A DNA stretch of 64,000 bases from CAVSMC01 sp963798655 (GTDB lineage: Bacteria; Pseudomonadota; Gammaproteobacteria; Burkholderiales; Casimicrobiaceae). The translations under genes and the position numbers were made by a program. The notes under the pieces were generated by a model that did not search any database, was not told where the DNA came from, and worked only from the letters and a program-made list of their open reading frames with translations. This document shows positions 8,016-18,600 of the stretch, piece by piece; the first letter of the stretch is position 1, and each line of letters begins with the position of its first letter. The stretch is taken from NCBI GenBank assembly GCA_963798655.1, contig CAWCUH010000004.1, positions 806,001 to 870,000 on the forward strand, given 5' to 3'.

Positions 8016-11000
8016 ACGACACGAGCCGCCCGCCGCTCGTCTACAAGCCGGTCAACAAGGTGCGCTTCGTCACGGCGGCGAGCCTGTTCGACGGCCACGA
8101 CGCGTCGATCAACATCATGCGGCGCATCCTGCAGGCGACCGGCTGCGAGGTGATTCACCTCGGGCACAACCGCGCCGTCGAGGAGATCGTCGACTGCGCG
8201 CTGCAGGAGGACGCGCACGGCATCGCCGTCTCGTCGTATCAGGGCGGCCACGTCGAGTTCTTCAAGTACATGATCGACCTGCTGCGCGAGCGCGGCGGCG
8301 CGCACGTCAAGGTGTTCGGCGGCGGCGGCGGCGTCATCGTGCCCGACGAGATCCGCGAGCTGCACGATTACGGCGTCGCGCGCATCTTCACGCCGCAGGA
8401 CGGTCAGCGGCTCGGCCTCCAGGGGATGATCAACGAGATCGTCGCCGCGTGCGACGTCGATCTCGCGCACGACCTTCCGGCCTCGCTCGACATGCTGTCG
8501 TCCGGCGAGCGCCACGCGCGCACGCGGGCGCTCGCGAGGATCGTCAGCGCGCTGGAGGCGGGCACGCTGCCCGCGAAGACGCGCGACGCGCTGCTCGCCG
8601 CGGCTGCGAAGACGACGACGCCGGTGCTCGGCATCACCGGAACCGGCGGCGCCGGCAAGAGCTCGCTCACCGACGAGATCGTCCGCCGCTTTCGACTCGA
8701 CCAGGACGACCGGCTGCGCATCGCCATCGTGTCGATCGACCCATCGCGGCGCAAGACCGGCGGCGCGCTGCTCGGCGATCGCATCCGGATGAACGCGATC
8801 GCGCATCCGAACGTCTACATGCGATCGCTCGCGACACGCGACGCGGCGAGCGAGATCAGCGCCGCATTGCCCGACGCGATCGCCGCGTGCAAGGCGGCGG
8901 GCTTCGACCTCGTGATCGTCGAGACATCGGGCATCGGCCAGGGCGATGCGGCGATCGTGCCGCACGCCGACGTGTCGCTGTACGTGATGACGCCGGAGTT
9001 CGGCGCCGCGTCGCAGCTCGAGAAGATCGACATGCTCGACTTCGCGGCCCTGGTCGCGATCAACAAGTTCGACCGCAAGGGCGCCGCCGACGCGCTGCGC
9101 GACGTGCGCAAGCAATATCAGCGCAATCGCGAGCTGTTCAAGACGCCGGCCGACGAGATGCCGGTGTTCGGAACGATCGCGTCACGCTTCAACGACGACG
9201 GGGTCACGGCGCTGTATCAGGCCATCGTCGCCCGGCTCGGCGAGCACGGATTGAAGCTCGCGCAGGGCAAGCTCGCACGCATCGAGACGCGGTCCTCGAC
9301 GGGGCAGCACGCGATCGTGCCGCCGGCGCGCGTCCGCTATCTCGCCGACATCGCGCAGACGCTGCGCGACTACCACCGATGGACCGACGCGCAGGCGGCG
9401 CTCGCGCGCGAGCGCCAGCAGCTGCGTGCGGTGAAGGCGATGCTGGTCGATGAAGCAGCGCACGATGGAGCGGCACTCGATGATCTGATTTCCCAGCGCG
9501 ACGCGAAGCTCGACGCGCGCGCGAAGAAGCTCCTCGACATGTGGCCGAAGACGAAGGCCGCGTATTCGGGCGACGAGTACGTCGTCAGGATTCGCGACCG
9601 CGAGATCCGCACGGCGCTCACGTACACGAGCCTCTCGGGCAGCAGGATTGCGAAAGTCGCGCTGCCGAAGTTCGTCGACGACGGCGAGATCCTGCGCTGG
9701 CAGCTGCGCGAGAACGTTCCCGGAAGCTTCCCGTTCACCGCCGGCGTGTTCGCGTTCAAGCGCGAGAACGAGGATCCGACGCGCATGTTCGCCGGCGAAG
9801 GCGATGCGTCGCGCACGAACAGGCGCTTCCACCTGCTCGCCGACGGCATGCCGGCGAAGCGGCTGTCCACCGCGTTCGACTCGGTCACGCTGTACGGCAA
9901 CGATCCCGACCGTCGTCCCGACATCTACGGCAAGGTCGGCAATTCCGGCGTGTCGATCGCCACGCTCGACGACATGAAGGTGCTGTACTCGCGCTTCGAC
10001 CTCTGCGACCCGGCGACGTCGGTGTCGATGACCATCAACGGCCCGGCGCCGACGATCCTCGCGATGTTCATGAACACCGCGATCGACCAGCAGCTCGACA
10101 AGTTCGCGTGCGAGAACGCACGCGAGCCCACCGACGACGAAGCCGACAAGATCCATGCGTGGACGCTTTCCACCGTGCGCGGCACCGTGCAGGCCGACAT
10201 CCTGAAGGAGGACCAGGGTCAGAACACGTGCATCTTCTCGACCGAGTTCAGCCTGAAGGTGATGGGCGACATCCAGCAGTACTTCGTCCATCACGACGTG
10301 CGCAATTTCTACTCGGTGTCGATCAGCGGTTATCACATCGCCGAAGCCGGCGCCAATCCGATCAGCCAGCTCGCGTTCACGCTCGCGAACGGCTTCACGC
10401 TCGTCGAGGCGTACCTCGCGCGCGGCATGCACGTCGACGACTTCGCGCCGAACCTGTCGTTCTTCTTTTCGAACGGCATGGATCCCGAGTACGCGGTGCT
10501 CGGCCGTGTGGCGCGGCGCATCTGGGCGGTCGCGATGAAGAACCGCTATGGCGCGAACGAGCGCTCGCAGAAGCTGAAGTACCACTGCCAGACGTCGGGA
10601 CGGAGCCTCCACGCGCAGGAGATCGCATTCAACGACATCCGCACGACGCTGCAGGCGCTGATCGCCACCTACGACAATGCGAACTCGCTGCACACGAACG
10701 CGTACGACGAGGCGATCACCACGCCCACCGAGGAGAGCGTGCGTCGCGCGATGGCGATCCAGCTCGTCATCAACCGCGAATGGGGGCTCGCGAAGAACGA
10801 GAACCCGAACCAGGGCAGCTTCATCATCGACGAGCTGACCGACCTCGTCGAGGAGGCGGTGCTGAAGGAATTCGAGGCGATCGCGGAGCGCGGCGGCGTT
10901 CTCGGTGCGATGGAAACCGGCTATCAGCGCGGCAAGATCCAGGAGGAGTCGCTCTACTACGAGCACCGCAAGCACGACGGCAGCTATCCGATCGTCGGCG

Positions 11001-11278
11001 TCAACACGTTCCGCAACCCGCACGGCGACGGCGTCCTCACGAAGCTCGAGCTTGCGCGCTCGTCGACCGAGGAGAAGGAATCGCAGCTCGCGCGGCTCGC
11101 CGAGTTCCACGCGCGGCACGCGGCGCAAGCGCCGGCCGCGCTCGCGCGGTTGAAGCAGGTCGTCATCGACGGCGGCAACGTGTTCGAGGAGCTCGTGCGC
11201 ACGGTGCGCGTCTGCTCGCTCGGCCAGATCACCAACGCGCTGTTCGACGTCGGCGGCCAGTACCGGCGGAGCATGTAG
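8012..11278 (+). CDS. icmF: fused isobutyryl-CoA mutase with G-protein chaperone (IcmF)
   Basis: Adenosylcobalamin enzyme of 1088 residues that interconverts isobutyryl-CoA and n-butyryl-CoA and carries its own GTPase chaperone. Domain order is that of IcmF: N-terminal B12-binding domain (about 15-150, DGHDAS with the cobalt-ligand His29), MeaB/ArgK-like GTPase (about 190-420, Walker A GTGGAGKSS near 211-219), then the mutase TIM barrel with small and large substrate regions (about 530-1088, SISGYHIAEAGANP, QTSGRSLHAQE, NSLHTNAYDE). The FAFK segment near 590 follows IcmF rather than the YTFR of methylmalonyl-CoA mutase. It may take part in valine or short-chain acid metabolism. A 36-bp palindrome and a leader ORF precede it. 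Related IcmF proteins also act on pivalyl-CoA. Confidence 0.95.
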   Translation: MNDTSRPPLVYKPVNKVRFVTAASLFDGHDASINIMRRILQATGCEVIHLGHNRAVEEIVDCALQEDAHGIAVSSYQGGHVEFFKYMIDLLRERGGAHVKVFGGGGGVIVPDEIRELHDYGVARIFTPQDGQRLGLQGMINEIVAACDVDLAHDLPASLDMLSSGERHARTRALARIVSALEAGTLPAKTRDALLAAAAKTTTPVLGITGTGGAGKSSLTDEIVRRFRLDQDDRLRIAIVSIDPSRRKTGGALLGDRIRMNAIAHPNVYMRSLATRDAASEISAALPDAIAACKAAGFDLVIVETSGIGQGDAAIVPHADVSLYVMTPEFGAASQLEKIDMLDFAALVAINKFDRKGAADALRDVRKQYQRNRELFKTPADEMPVFGTIASRFNDDGVTALYQAIVARLGEHGLKLAQGKLARIETRSSTGQHAIVPPARVRYLADIAQTLRDYHRWTDAQAALARERQQLRAVKAMLVDEAAHDGAALDDLISQRDAKLDARAKKLLDMWPKTKAAYSGDEYVVRIRDREIRTALTYTSLSGSRIAKVALPKFVDDGEILRWQLRENVPGSFPFTAGVFAFKRENEDPTRMFAGEGDASRTNRRFHLLADGMPAKRLSTAFDSVTLYGNDPDRRPDIYGKVGNSGVSIATLDDMKVLYSRFDLCDPATSVSMTINGPAPTILAMFMNTAIDQQLDKFACENAREPTDDEADKIHAWTLSTVRGTVQADILKEDQGQNTCIFSTEFSLKVMGDIQQYFVHHDVRNFYSVSISGYHIAEAGANPISQLAFTLANGFTLVEAYLARGMHVDDFAPNLSFFFSNGMDPEYAVLGRVARRIWAVAMKNRYGANERSQKLKYHCQTSGRSLHAQEIAFNDIRTTLQALIATYDNANSLHTNAYDEAITTPTEESVRRAMAIQLVINREWGLAKNENPNQGSFIIDELTDLVEEAVLKEFEAIAERGGVLGAMETGYQRGKIQEESLYYEHRKHDGSYPIVGVNTFRNPHGDGVLTKLELARSSTEEKESQLARLAEFHARHAAQAPAALARLKQVVIDGGNVFEELVRTVRVCSLGQITNALFDVGGQYRRSM

Positions 11279-11282
11279 CGCC

Positions 11283-11361
11283 GCGAGCAGCGAACAGGGG
11301 CCCAGGTCGCGGGTAGCGAATCGGGGATGCGGGCAAATGCGAGTCGGCGCTCGAGGCCGAC
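11283..11361. repeat. diverged single copy of the 58.5-kb tandem repeat unit
   Basis: This stretch, starting 5 bp after the icmF stop, matches the first two thirds of the 121-bp unit of the array at 58549: GCGAGCAG..CAGGGGCCCA, CGGGGATGCG and CTCGAGGCCGAC appear in the same order. The central stem differs (TCGC/GCGA instead of GTGGC/GCCAC) but still pairs. Confidence 0.65.
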
Positions 11362-11470
11362 ATCCCGGCGCATCGATGCAACGAGGACGGTGCGCAGGCC
11401 CGTGCGCACGGAATACCCGCGGCGCGCGACCTGTTCACCCCGGGGCGCTCCGCGCGTAACATCACGCCCT

Positions 11471-11489
11471 CCCAGCCTTCCGGGCTGGG
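11471..11489 (+). promoter_or_regulatory. GC-rich hairpin in CHRD-gene leader
   Basis: CCCAGCC (11471-11477) and GGCTGGG (11483-11489) pair around a five-base loop about 30 bp before the CHRD start codon. There is no T run, so it may be a 5' UTR stabiliser or leftover repeat hairpin rather than a terminator. Confidence 0.4.
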
Positions 11490-11519
11490 GGCACCCCACT
11501 CAACGAGGAGAATCGACGA

Positions 11520-11930
11520 ATGAACCGAACCACCAAGGCCGCAATCGCCGCGGCGATGTTTGCGCTCGCCGCGAGCGGGGCCGCGCTCGCGAAGGACATG
11601 AAGGTCAATCTGTCGGGTCAGAACGAAGTGCCGCCGGTCACGACGTCGGCGAGCGGCGAAGGCACGATCTCCGTCGCCGACGACGGCGCGGTCAGCGGCA
11701 GCGTCTCGACGAAGGGAATCCAGAGCACGGCCGCGCACATCCACATGGGCGCCGCCGGCAAGAACGGCCCGGTCATCGTGCCGTTCACGAAGGAGGGCGA
11801 CACGTTCAAGGCGCCGGCCGGCGCGAAGCTCAACGCCGACCAGATGAAGGCGCTGCACGACGGTGACCTGTACTTCAACGTGCACAGCGCCGCGCATCCC
11901 GGCGGCGAGATCCGCGGCCAGCTGAAGTAG
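11520..11930 (+). CDS. CHRD-domain exported protein
   Basis: Exported protein of 136 residues: a signal peptide (1-24, cleavage after ALA) followed by one CHRD domain. The domain shows its usual marks: LSGQNEVPPV near the start, AAHIHMGAAGKNGPVI in the middle and YFNVHSAAHPGGEIRGQL at the end. CHRD domains are named from chordin; their bacterial role is unknown, and they are often secreted and possibly metal-binding through the conserved His residues. The ATG has GAGGAG about 9 bases upstream. It is a single-gene unit with its own intrinsic terminator at 11952. Confidence 0.92.
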   Translation: MNRTTKAAIAAAMFALAASGAALAKDMKVNLSGQNEVPPVTTSASGEGTISVADDGAVSGSVSTKGIQSTAAHIHMGAAGKNGPVIVPFTKEGDTFKAPAGAKLNADQMKALHDGDLYFNVHSAAHPGGEIRGQLK

Positions 11931-11951
11931 GCGCAGCAGCGAAGGCAATCC

Positions 11952-11986
11952 GCGCGGCGGCTGCGCAGGCCGCCGCGCTTTCTTTC
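11952..11986 (+). terminator. intrinsic terminator after CHRD gene
   Basis: A perfect 10-bp stem GCGCGGCGGC / GCCGCCGCGC with loop TGCGCAG is followed by TTTCTTTC, 21 bp after the CHRD stop codon. Confidence 0.88.
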
Positions 11987-11995
11987 GGGCATCCC

Positions 11996-12290
11996 GTGCA
12001 CAACGAACAGCCGCTTCGCCGCGACGTCGCCGTTGCCAACCGGGTCATCGAGCGGCTCGGGCTTTCCAGCGCGTTCGGACACGTGAGCGCGCGCCTGCCG
12101 GGCACCGATCGCTTCCTCCTGCCGACGTCGGCGCGATCGTGCACGCGCATCCGCCGGCCTGCGTGTGCCTCACGCAGATCGGCGAGCCGCATCGCGTCGT
12201 GCACAACCAGGGGCGCGCCGTTCATCCATCGTGAACCCGGCGTGGGATTACTATGCCGCGGTTACCGAAGCGCGGCCGCTCGGAGGATGA
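11996..12290 (+). pseudogene. class II aldolase/adducin pseudogene, three fragments in order
   Basis: Three pieces of one class II aldolase/adducin domain follow each other in three frames. The first (GTG 11996) reads VANRVIERLGLSSAFGHVSA..FLLPTS, the N-terminal part. The second (from about 12121) reads PADVGAIVHAHPPACVCLTQIG, the conserved HAH metal-binding stretch, and stops at 12232. The third (from 12228) reads IVNPAWDYYAAVTEARPLGG, a plausible C-terminus, with TGA at 12288-12290. About 98 codons remain of the usual 230-260, so two internal deletions have removed most of the domain. Family members are sugar-phosphate aldolases or decarboxylases; this copy cannot work. The VOC gene starts 6 bp later. 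Confidence 0.72.
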
Positions 12291-12296
12291 CATCCG

Positions 12297-12647
12297 ATGG
12301 ACATCACGCATCTGCACCTCCATGTGCGCGATCGCGCGCGCGCCGTCGAGTTCTATCGGCGCTGGTTCGGCCTGTCGGCGCGCCGCGAGGCCGACGGCAT
12401 CACCTTCATGTCGGGCTCGGGCGACTTCCTGCTTGCGCTGATGCACGACGCCGACCCGGCGCCGCCGCCGCCGTGGTTCCATTTCGGCGTGGCGATGCCC
12501 TCGCTCGACGCGCTGCGTGCGCTGCACACGTCGATGCTGCAGGCGAGCGTGCCGATCGCGAAGGCGTGGTACGAGGACGAATCGCTGGCATCGTTTCGCT
12601 GTCGCGATGCCGACGGCTACACGGTCGAGGTGTACTGGGAAGCCTAG
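12297..12647 (+). CDS. VOC-family (glyoxalase/bleomycin-resistance fold) protein
   Basis: Small cytosolic protein of 116 residues, one vicinal-oxygen-chelate domain built of two beta-alpha-beta-beta-beta modules. The start MDITHLHLHVRDRARAVEFY and the end DADGYTVEVYWEA are typical; His5/His7-region and the late Glu of VEVYW are candidate metal ligands. Family members include glyoxalase I, ring-cleaving dioxygenases and antibiotic-binding proteins, and the precise role cannot be told. GGAGGA lies 9 bases before the ATG. The stop codon TAG overlaps the stop of the convergent DUF11 gene in a shared CTAG. It probably shared an operon with the aldolase that is now a pseudogene. Confidence 0.85.
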   Translation: MDITHLHLHVRDRARAVEFYRRWFGLSARREADGITFMSGSGDFLLALMHDADPAPPPPWFHFGVAMPSLDALRALHTSMLQASVPIAKAWYEDESLASFRCRDADGYTVEVYWEA

Positions 12648-15600
12648 CGCCGTCTGTGTGCGCGTGCACCGGTGGCGAGCAGCAGCAGTGCGAGCAGCGC
12701 TAGCAGCGGCGGCGACAACGCAGGCACCTCGACCGGCGCGACGATCGCTGCGGCCGTCACCGACGTGAGCGCCGTGCTCGTATCGTTGGCGGGGTTCGGG
12801 TCGCTCACGCCGGCGGGCGCGCTTGCGTGCGCGGTGTTCGTCACGGCGCCGGCAGCGTTCGCGATGCCGCCGATCGTGAACACGAGGGAGCCGCCGGCCG
12901 GTAGCGCGGCGATGACGCTCGTCACCGTGTTGCCAACGACGTTGACCGCGCCGCAGACGGCGCCGCCTCCCGCACCGCCGCAACTCGCGGTGAGCGACGT
13001 GATGCTCGCCGGAACGACGTCGGAGAAGGTCGCGCCGTTTGCAGCGCTCGGACCGGCATTGGAAAGAGTGATCGTGTAGACGATCGCCGAGCCGGCAGCG
13101 ACGCTCGCGACGCCGGCCTTGAAGACCGACACGTCGGCAATCGGCGCAAGCGCGTCGGTGTCCGATGCGCTCGCCGCGGCGCCCGACGCCGCGTCCACGA
13201 CGCTGACGCTGTTGACGAGCGGATTCGTCGTCATGCCGGCGGCGAACGCGACCGGCGCGCGGAGCGTGAGGGTATTGGCGGCGCCGTGCGTGATCGATGC
13301 GCCCGTAGTGCCGAAGCTCGTGTCGCCCGTCGTGCCGACGAGCGTGCCGCAGTTCGCCGCACCGGCGGCAACGCACGTCGCGTCGCCGCGCAGCCGCACG
13401 TCGACGGGCAGCGTATCGCTGACGGCGATGTCGAGCGCATCGGACGCGCCCGTGTTGCTCACGACGATCGTGTACGTGGCGGTTCCGCCGGGCGTGTACG
13501 TCGCGCTCGCGTCGCTCTTCGTGACCGCGAGGCTGACCGCCGCGGAGCGCGCGTCGCTGTCGCTCGCGCTTGCGGTCGCGCCCGACGCCGCGTCGACGAC
13601 GTTCACCGTGTTCACCAAGGGGTTCGTCGTCAAGCCTGCCGCGAAGGCGACTGGCACGCTGAACGTGAGCATGTTCGCCGCGCCGTGCATGATCGACGCG
13701 CCGGTGGCACCGAAGCTCGCCTGTCCTGCGCTGCCGACGACGCTGCCGCAGGTCGCGCTGCCGCTCGCGACGCACGTCGCATTTGCTGTCAGTGTCACCC
13801 CCCCCGGCAGCGCATCGCTCACCGAAACGTCCAGTGCGTCGGACGCGCCGCCGTTCGCGACGGTGATCGTGTAGGTCGCGCTGCCGCCCGGCGTGTACGT
13901 CGCACTGCCGTCGCTCTTGGTCACGGCGAGCGTGACGGCCGCCGCACGCGCGTCGCTGTCCGACGCGCCACCGCTTGCGCCACTCGCCACGTCGGTGGCA
14001 GTCACCGTGTTGATCAGCGGATCGGCGACCATCGCTGCCGCGAACGTCACCGGCACCGTGAACGTCAGCACGTTGCCGCCGCCGTGCGCGATCGTCGCGC
14101 CGCTCGCGCCCACGCCCGCATCGCCGGTCGCACCGACGAGCGTGCCGCACGACGCGATGCCGATCGCCACGCAGGTTGCATCGGCAGCGAGCGTCGCACC
14201 CGTCGGCAGCGCGTCCGCGACGGAGACATTCAACGCATCGGAGGTGCCGGTGTTGGCGACGGTGATCGTGTACGTCGCGCCGCCGCCCGGCGTGTACGTC
14301 GCGCTGCCGTCGCTCTTCGTCACGGCGAGCGTGACCGCCGCGGCGCGAATATCGCTGTCGGATGCGGCGCCGCTCGCGCCCGACGCAACGTCGACAGCCG
14401 ACGCCGTGTTCACCAGCGGATCGGCGGCGAGGCCCGCCGCGAATGCCACCGGCGCGCCGATCGTGAGCGCGTTGCCGCCGCCGGCGGCGATCGATGCGCC
14501 GGTCGTGCCGAACGCCGCCTGTCCCGAACTGCCGCTCACCGTACCGCAGCTCGCGCTGCCCGACGGCGTGCACGTGACGGCCGCGCTCAACGTGACGCCG
14601 GCCGGAAACGCGTCGGTCACGCTCACCGCGAGCGCATCCGACGTGCCGCCGTTGGTTACGGTGACCGTGTAGATCGCGGTGCCGCCCGGCGTGTAGCTCG
14701 TGCTGCCGTCGGTCTTGGCGACGGCGAGCGAAACGTCGAGCGAGCGCGCATCGGCGTCGGTCGCGCTTGTGCTGGCGCCGGTCGCGACATCGGTCGCGCT
14801 CGCGGTGTTGACGAGCGGGTCGACTGCGAGGCTCGACGCGAACGCGACGGGCACGGTGAATACGAGTGAGTTCGTGCCGCCGGCGGCGATCGCCGCGCCG
14901 GTCGAAGCGAACGACGTGTCGCCGGTCGTGCCCACGACGCTTCCGCAGGTCGCCGTGCCGAGCGCCGCGCAGCCGGCCGGCGCCGTCAACGTGACGCCCG
15001 CGGGCAGCGCGTCGGCGACGGTGACGTCCGCAGCGTCGGTGGGTCCCGCGTTCGTCACGGTGATGACGTACGTCGCCGTGCCGCCCGGCGTGTACGTCGC
15101 GCTGCCGTCGGTCTTCGCGGTCCCGAGCGCGACTTGCGCGGCACGCGTATCGCTGTCGCTCGCCGCGCGCGTCGGCGACGCGGGGTCGCTCGCTGTGACC
15201 GTGTTGATCAGCGGGTCGGCCGTCATCGCCGCTGCGTAGGCGACCGGCACGCTGAACGTGAGCTTGTTCGCCGGGCCGGCCGCGATCGTTGCGCCGCTCG
15301 CGCCGAACGCAGCCTGGCCGCTCGTTCCGCTGACGGTGCCGCACGTTGCGCTGCCGGTTGCGACGCAGGTCGCATCGGCGGACAGCGTGACACCGGTTGG
15401 CAACGGGTCGCCGACCGTCACGCTCTGCGCGTCCGACGGACCGGCGTTCGTGACGACGATCGTGTACGTCGCCGTTGCACCCGGCGTGTACGTCGCGCTC
15501 GCGTCGTCCTTGGTCACCGCGAGATCGGCAACGAGCGTGACGTTCGAAACGACGCTGCTCGCGTTGTTCGCCAGATCCGGATCGGTGATGCCGGCAGCAT

Positions 15601-18600
15601 TCGCAACGGTCGCGGTGTTCGACAGCACGCCGCTTGCGGGCGCGGTGCCGGTGATCGTGATGACGAGCGAACCGCCGGACGGCAGCGTGGGGATCGTCCC
15701 GCCGACCACGTTGCCTGCGACGCTTACCGGCGCCGGACAGACGGCGCCGCCACTCGGGCTGCCGCAACTCGCGCCGACCGCGGTGATCGCGGCCGGCACG
15801 TTGTCGGCGAACGTCGCGCCGTTCGCGGCGCTCGGACCGGCGTTCGCGATCGCGAGCGTGTAGGTGATCGTCGCGCCCGCGTCGACTGTCGCCGCCGCGC
15901 CTTTCGCGATCGAGACATCGGCGATCGGATTGATCGTCGTGCTGGTCGTGCTCGTGTTGTTCGTCACGTCCGGATCGGTCGTGCCCGCCGGCGGCGCCAC
16001 CGCCGCGCTGTTCGACAGTGTGCCGCTCGCCGGCGCCGTCCCGTTGATCGTCACGACGACGCTGCCGCCGGGCGGCAGCAGTGGAACGGTTCCGCTCACG
16101 CTGTTGCCCGCGACGCCCACGGAAGCCGGGCACGCCGCGCCGCCGATCGCGCTGCCGCAACTCGCGCTGATCGCCGTGATCGCGGCCGGCACGTTGTCGC
16201 TGAACGTCGCGCCGTTCGCCGTGCTCGGGCCGGCGTTGGCGATCGTCAGCGTGTATGCGATCGACGCCGCCGCGCTGACGGTGGCCGGCGCGCTCTTCAC
16301 GATCGAGACGTTCGCGAGCGCGGCGCGCGCGTCGCTGTCCGATCCGCTCGCGCTCGCACCCGATGCAACGTCATTCGCGCTCGCGCTGTTCACCAGCGGA
16401 TCGGTCGCGAGCGACGCTGCAAACGCAACCGGCACGGTGAAGACGAGCGTGCCGCCGCTCGCGACGTAGGCGCCGGTGGCACCGAAGCTCGACTGCCCGG
16501 CCGTGCCGCTTACGCTGCCGCAGCCCGATCCGCCGCTCGCGCTGCATGTAACGTTGGCGCTCAGCATGACGCCGACAGGCAACGTGTCGTTGACCGACAC
16601 GTCCGTGGCATCGGAGATACCTGCGTTCGCGACGCTGACCGTGTACGTCGCGCCGCCGCCCGGCGTGTACGTCGCGCTGCCGTCGTCCTTCGTCACGGCG
16701 AGCGCGACGGCCGCGGCGAGCGCATCGATGTCGGTCGCGCTGTCGTTTGCGGGATTGCTGTCGACGACGCTCGCCGGCGCACCGATCGTCGCCGTATTCG
16801 CGATGGATCCGCTCGCATTCGCCGCGATCTGCGCGCTGACCGTGTACGTCGCCGTGCCGCCGTTCAGCAGCGTGACTGCATCGTTGATCGCCCCGCTGCC
16901 GCTGGCGGCGCACGACGAGCCCGCGCTCGCGACGCAAGTCCACAAAACGAACGTCATGGCGGCCGGCGGCGTGTCGACGACGCTCGCGCCGGCGACGCCG
17001 TTCGGGCCGTTGTTGTGCGCGACGATCGTGTACGTCGTCGTGCCGCCGGGCGTCGCGCTCGCCGTGCCGTCGGTTTTCGTGATCGACAGATCGGCGCTGC
17101 CCGTCGCCGTCAACGTCGCCGATGCCGGCAACGGATTCGTCACATGCTGCGCCGACGAGAACGCGCTTGCCGGCAGTGTGTTGATCAGGTTGCCGGCGAC
17201 GTTCGCGACGACGTTGAACCGCAGCTGGCACGTCGCGTTGGCGGCAATGCTGCCGTTCGCAAGCGAAACGCTCGATGCGCCGGACGTCGCGGTGAACGCG
17301 CCGCCGCACGTGTTCGACGTGCCGGCGGGGTTCGCGACCACCATGCCGAGCGGCAGCGCGTCGACGAGCGCGCCGCCGGAGAGCGCGATCGCGTTCGCAT
17401 TGTTGTTCAGGATGTTGATCGTGAGCTGCGACGTGCCGCCGACGGCGACGGTCGCCGGGCTGAACGACTTGTTCAGCGTGACGTTGGTGATCGCGCGCGT
17501 GAGCGTCGCATTCGCCGCGGCGGGATTCGAGAAGCTTCCGGCGCTCGTCACGCCGCCGACGGGAATCGAGTTCGTCGCGGAACCGGCGGTGACCGGCGCC
17601 GTCACGTTCACCGCGATCGTGCAGCTCGCCGCCCCGCCGCCGACGGGAACGGCGAGGCTTCCGCCGACGAGCACGATCGTGTTCGTCCCGGTGGTGACGG
17701 TGCCGCCGCACGTGCTGACGACGTTCGGGGTCGACGAAATGGTGTGCGCGGCCGGCAGCGTGTCGGTGAACGCGAGGCCGGAAAGCGCCGGCGCGTTCGC
17801 GGCGCGCGTCAGCGTGATGGTGAGACGCGAGTCGGTCCCCGCCGCGACCGTCGTCGGCGCGTACGCCTTCGTCGCCGTCAGCACCGCCGTCACCGTCAGC
17901 GTGGCGACGATCGTCGTCTGGCTGCTACCCTGATCGGTCTGCAACGCGCCGGTCGGGACCGTGTTGACGCGCGCGCCGGTCGGCGTGGTCGTCGCGACGT
18001 TGATCGGCGCGGTGATCGTGCAGCTGCCCGCCGCCGGGATCGCGTTGCCGGCGCCGAGCGTGATGGCCGTCGTCCCGGCGGTTGCGGTGATCGCGCCGCC
18101 GCACGTCGTCGTCGCGCCGCCGGCGTTGGTGATGCCGGCACCCATTGGCGCCAGGTTGTCGCTGAACGCGCTGATGTTCGCCGGCACCGCGGCCGTGTTC
18201 GAAAGCGTGATCGTGAGCGTCGTCGACGCGCCCTGGCGCACGCTCGCCGGCGAAAACGCCTTCGTCCCGGTCACGCTCGACGTTCCGTTGACGGTCAACA
18301 CCGCCGACGGGCCCTCGAACGTCACGCCACCGAAATTCTGGTTGGGGAGCGAATTGGTCAGCGTGATCGGGCTCGCCGCGCCGTTGCTGGCCGTGACGTT
18401 CACCGTGACCGTGCACGACGTGTTGATGATGCCCGCGTTGACCGCGACGCCTGCGAGCGAGCCGCCCGACACGCTGAACGACGACGCGCCGGCAACCGCG
18501 CTGACCGCGGCGCCGGCGCATGTCGTCGCCGCGTTCGGCGTCGCCGCGACGGTCATGCCGGCGGGCAGGTTGTCGGTGAACGCGATGCCGGTGAGCGTCG

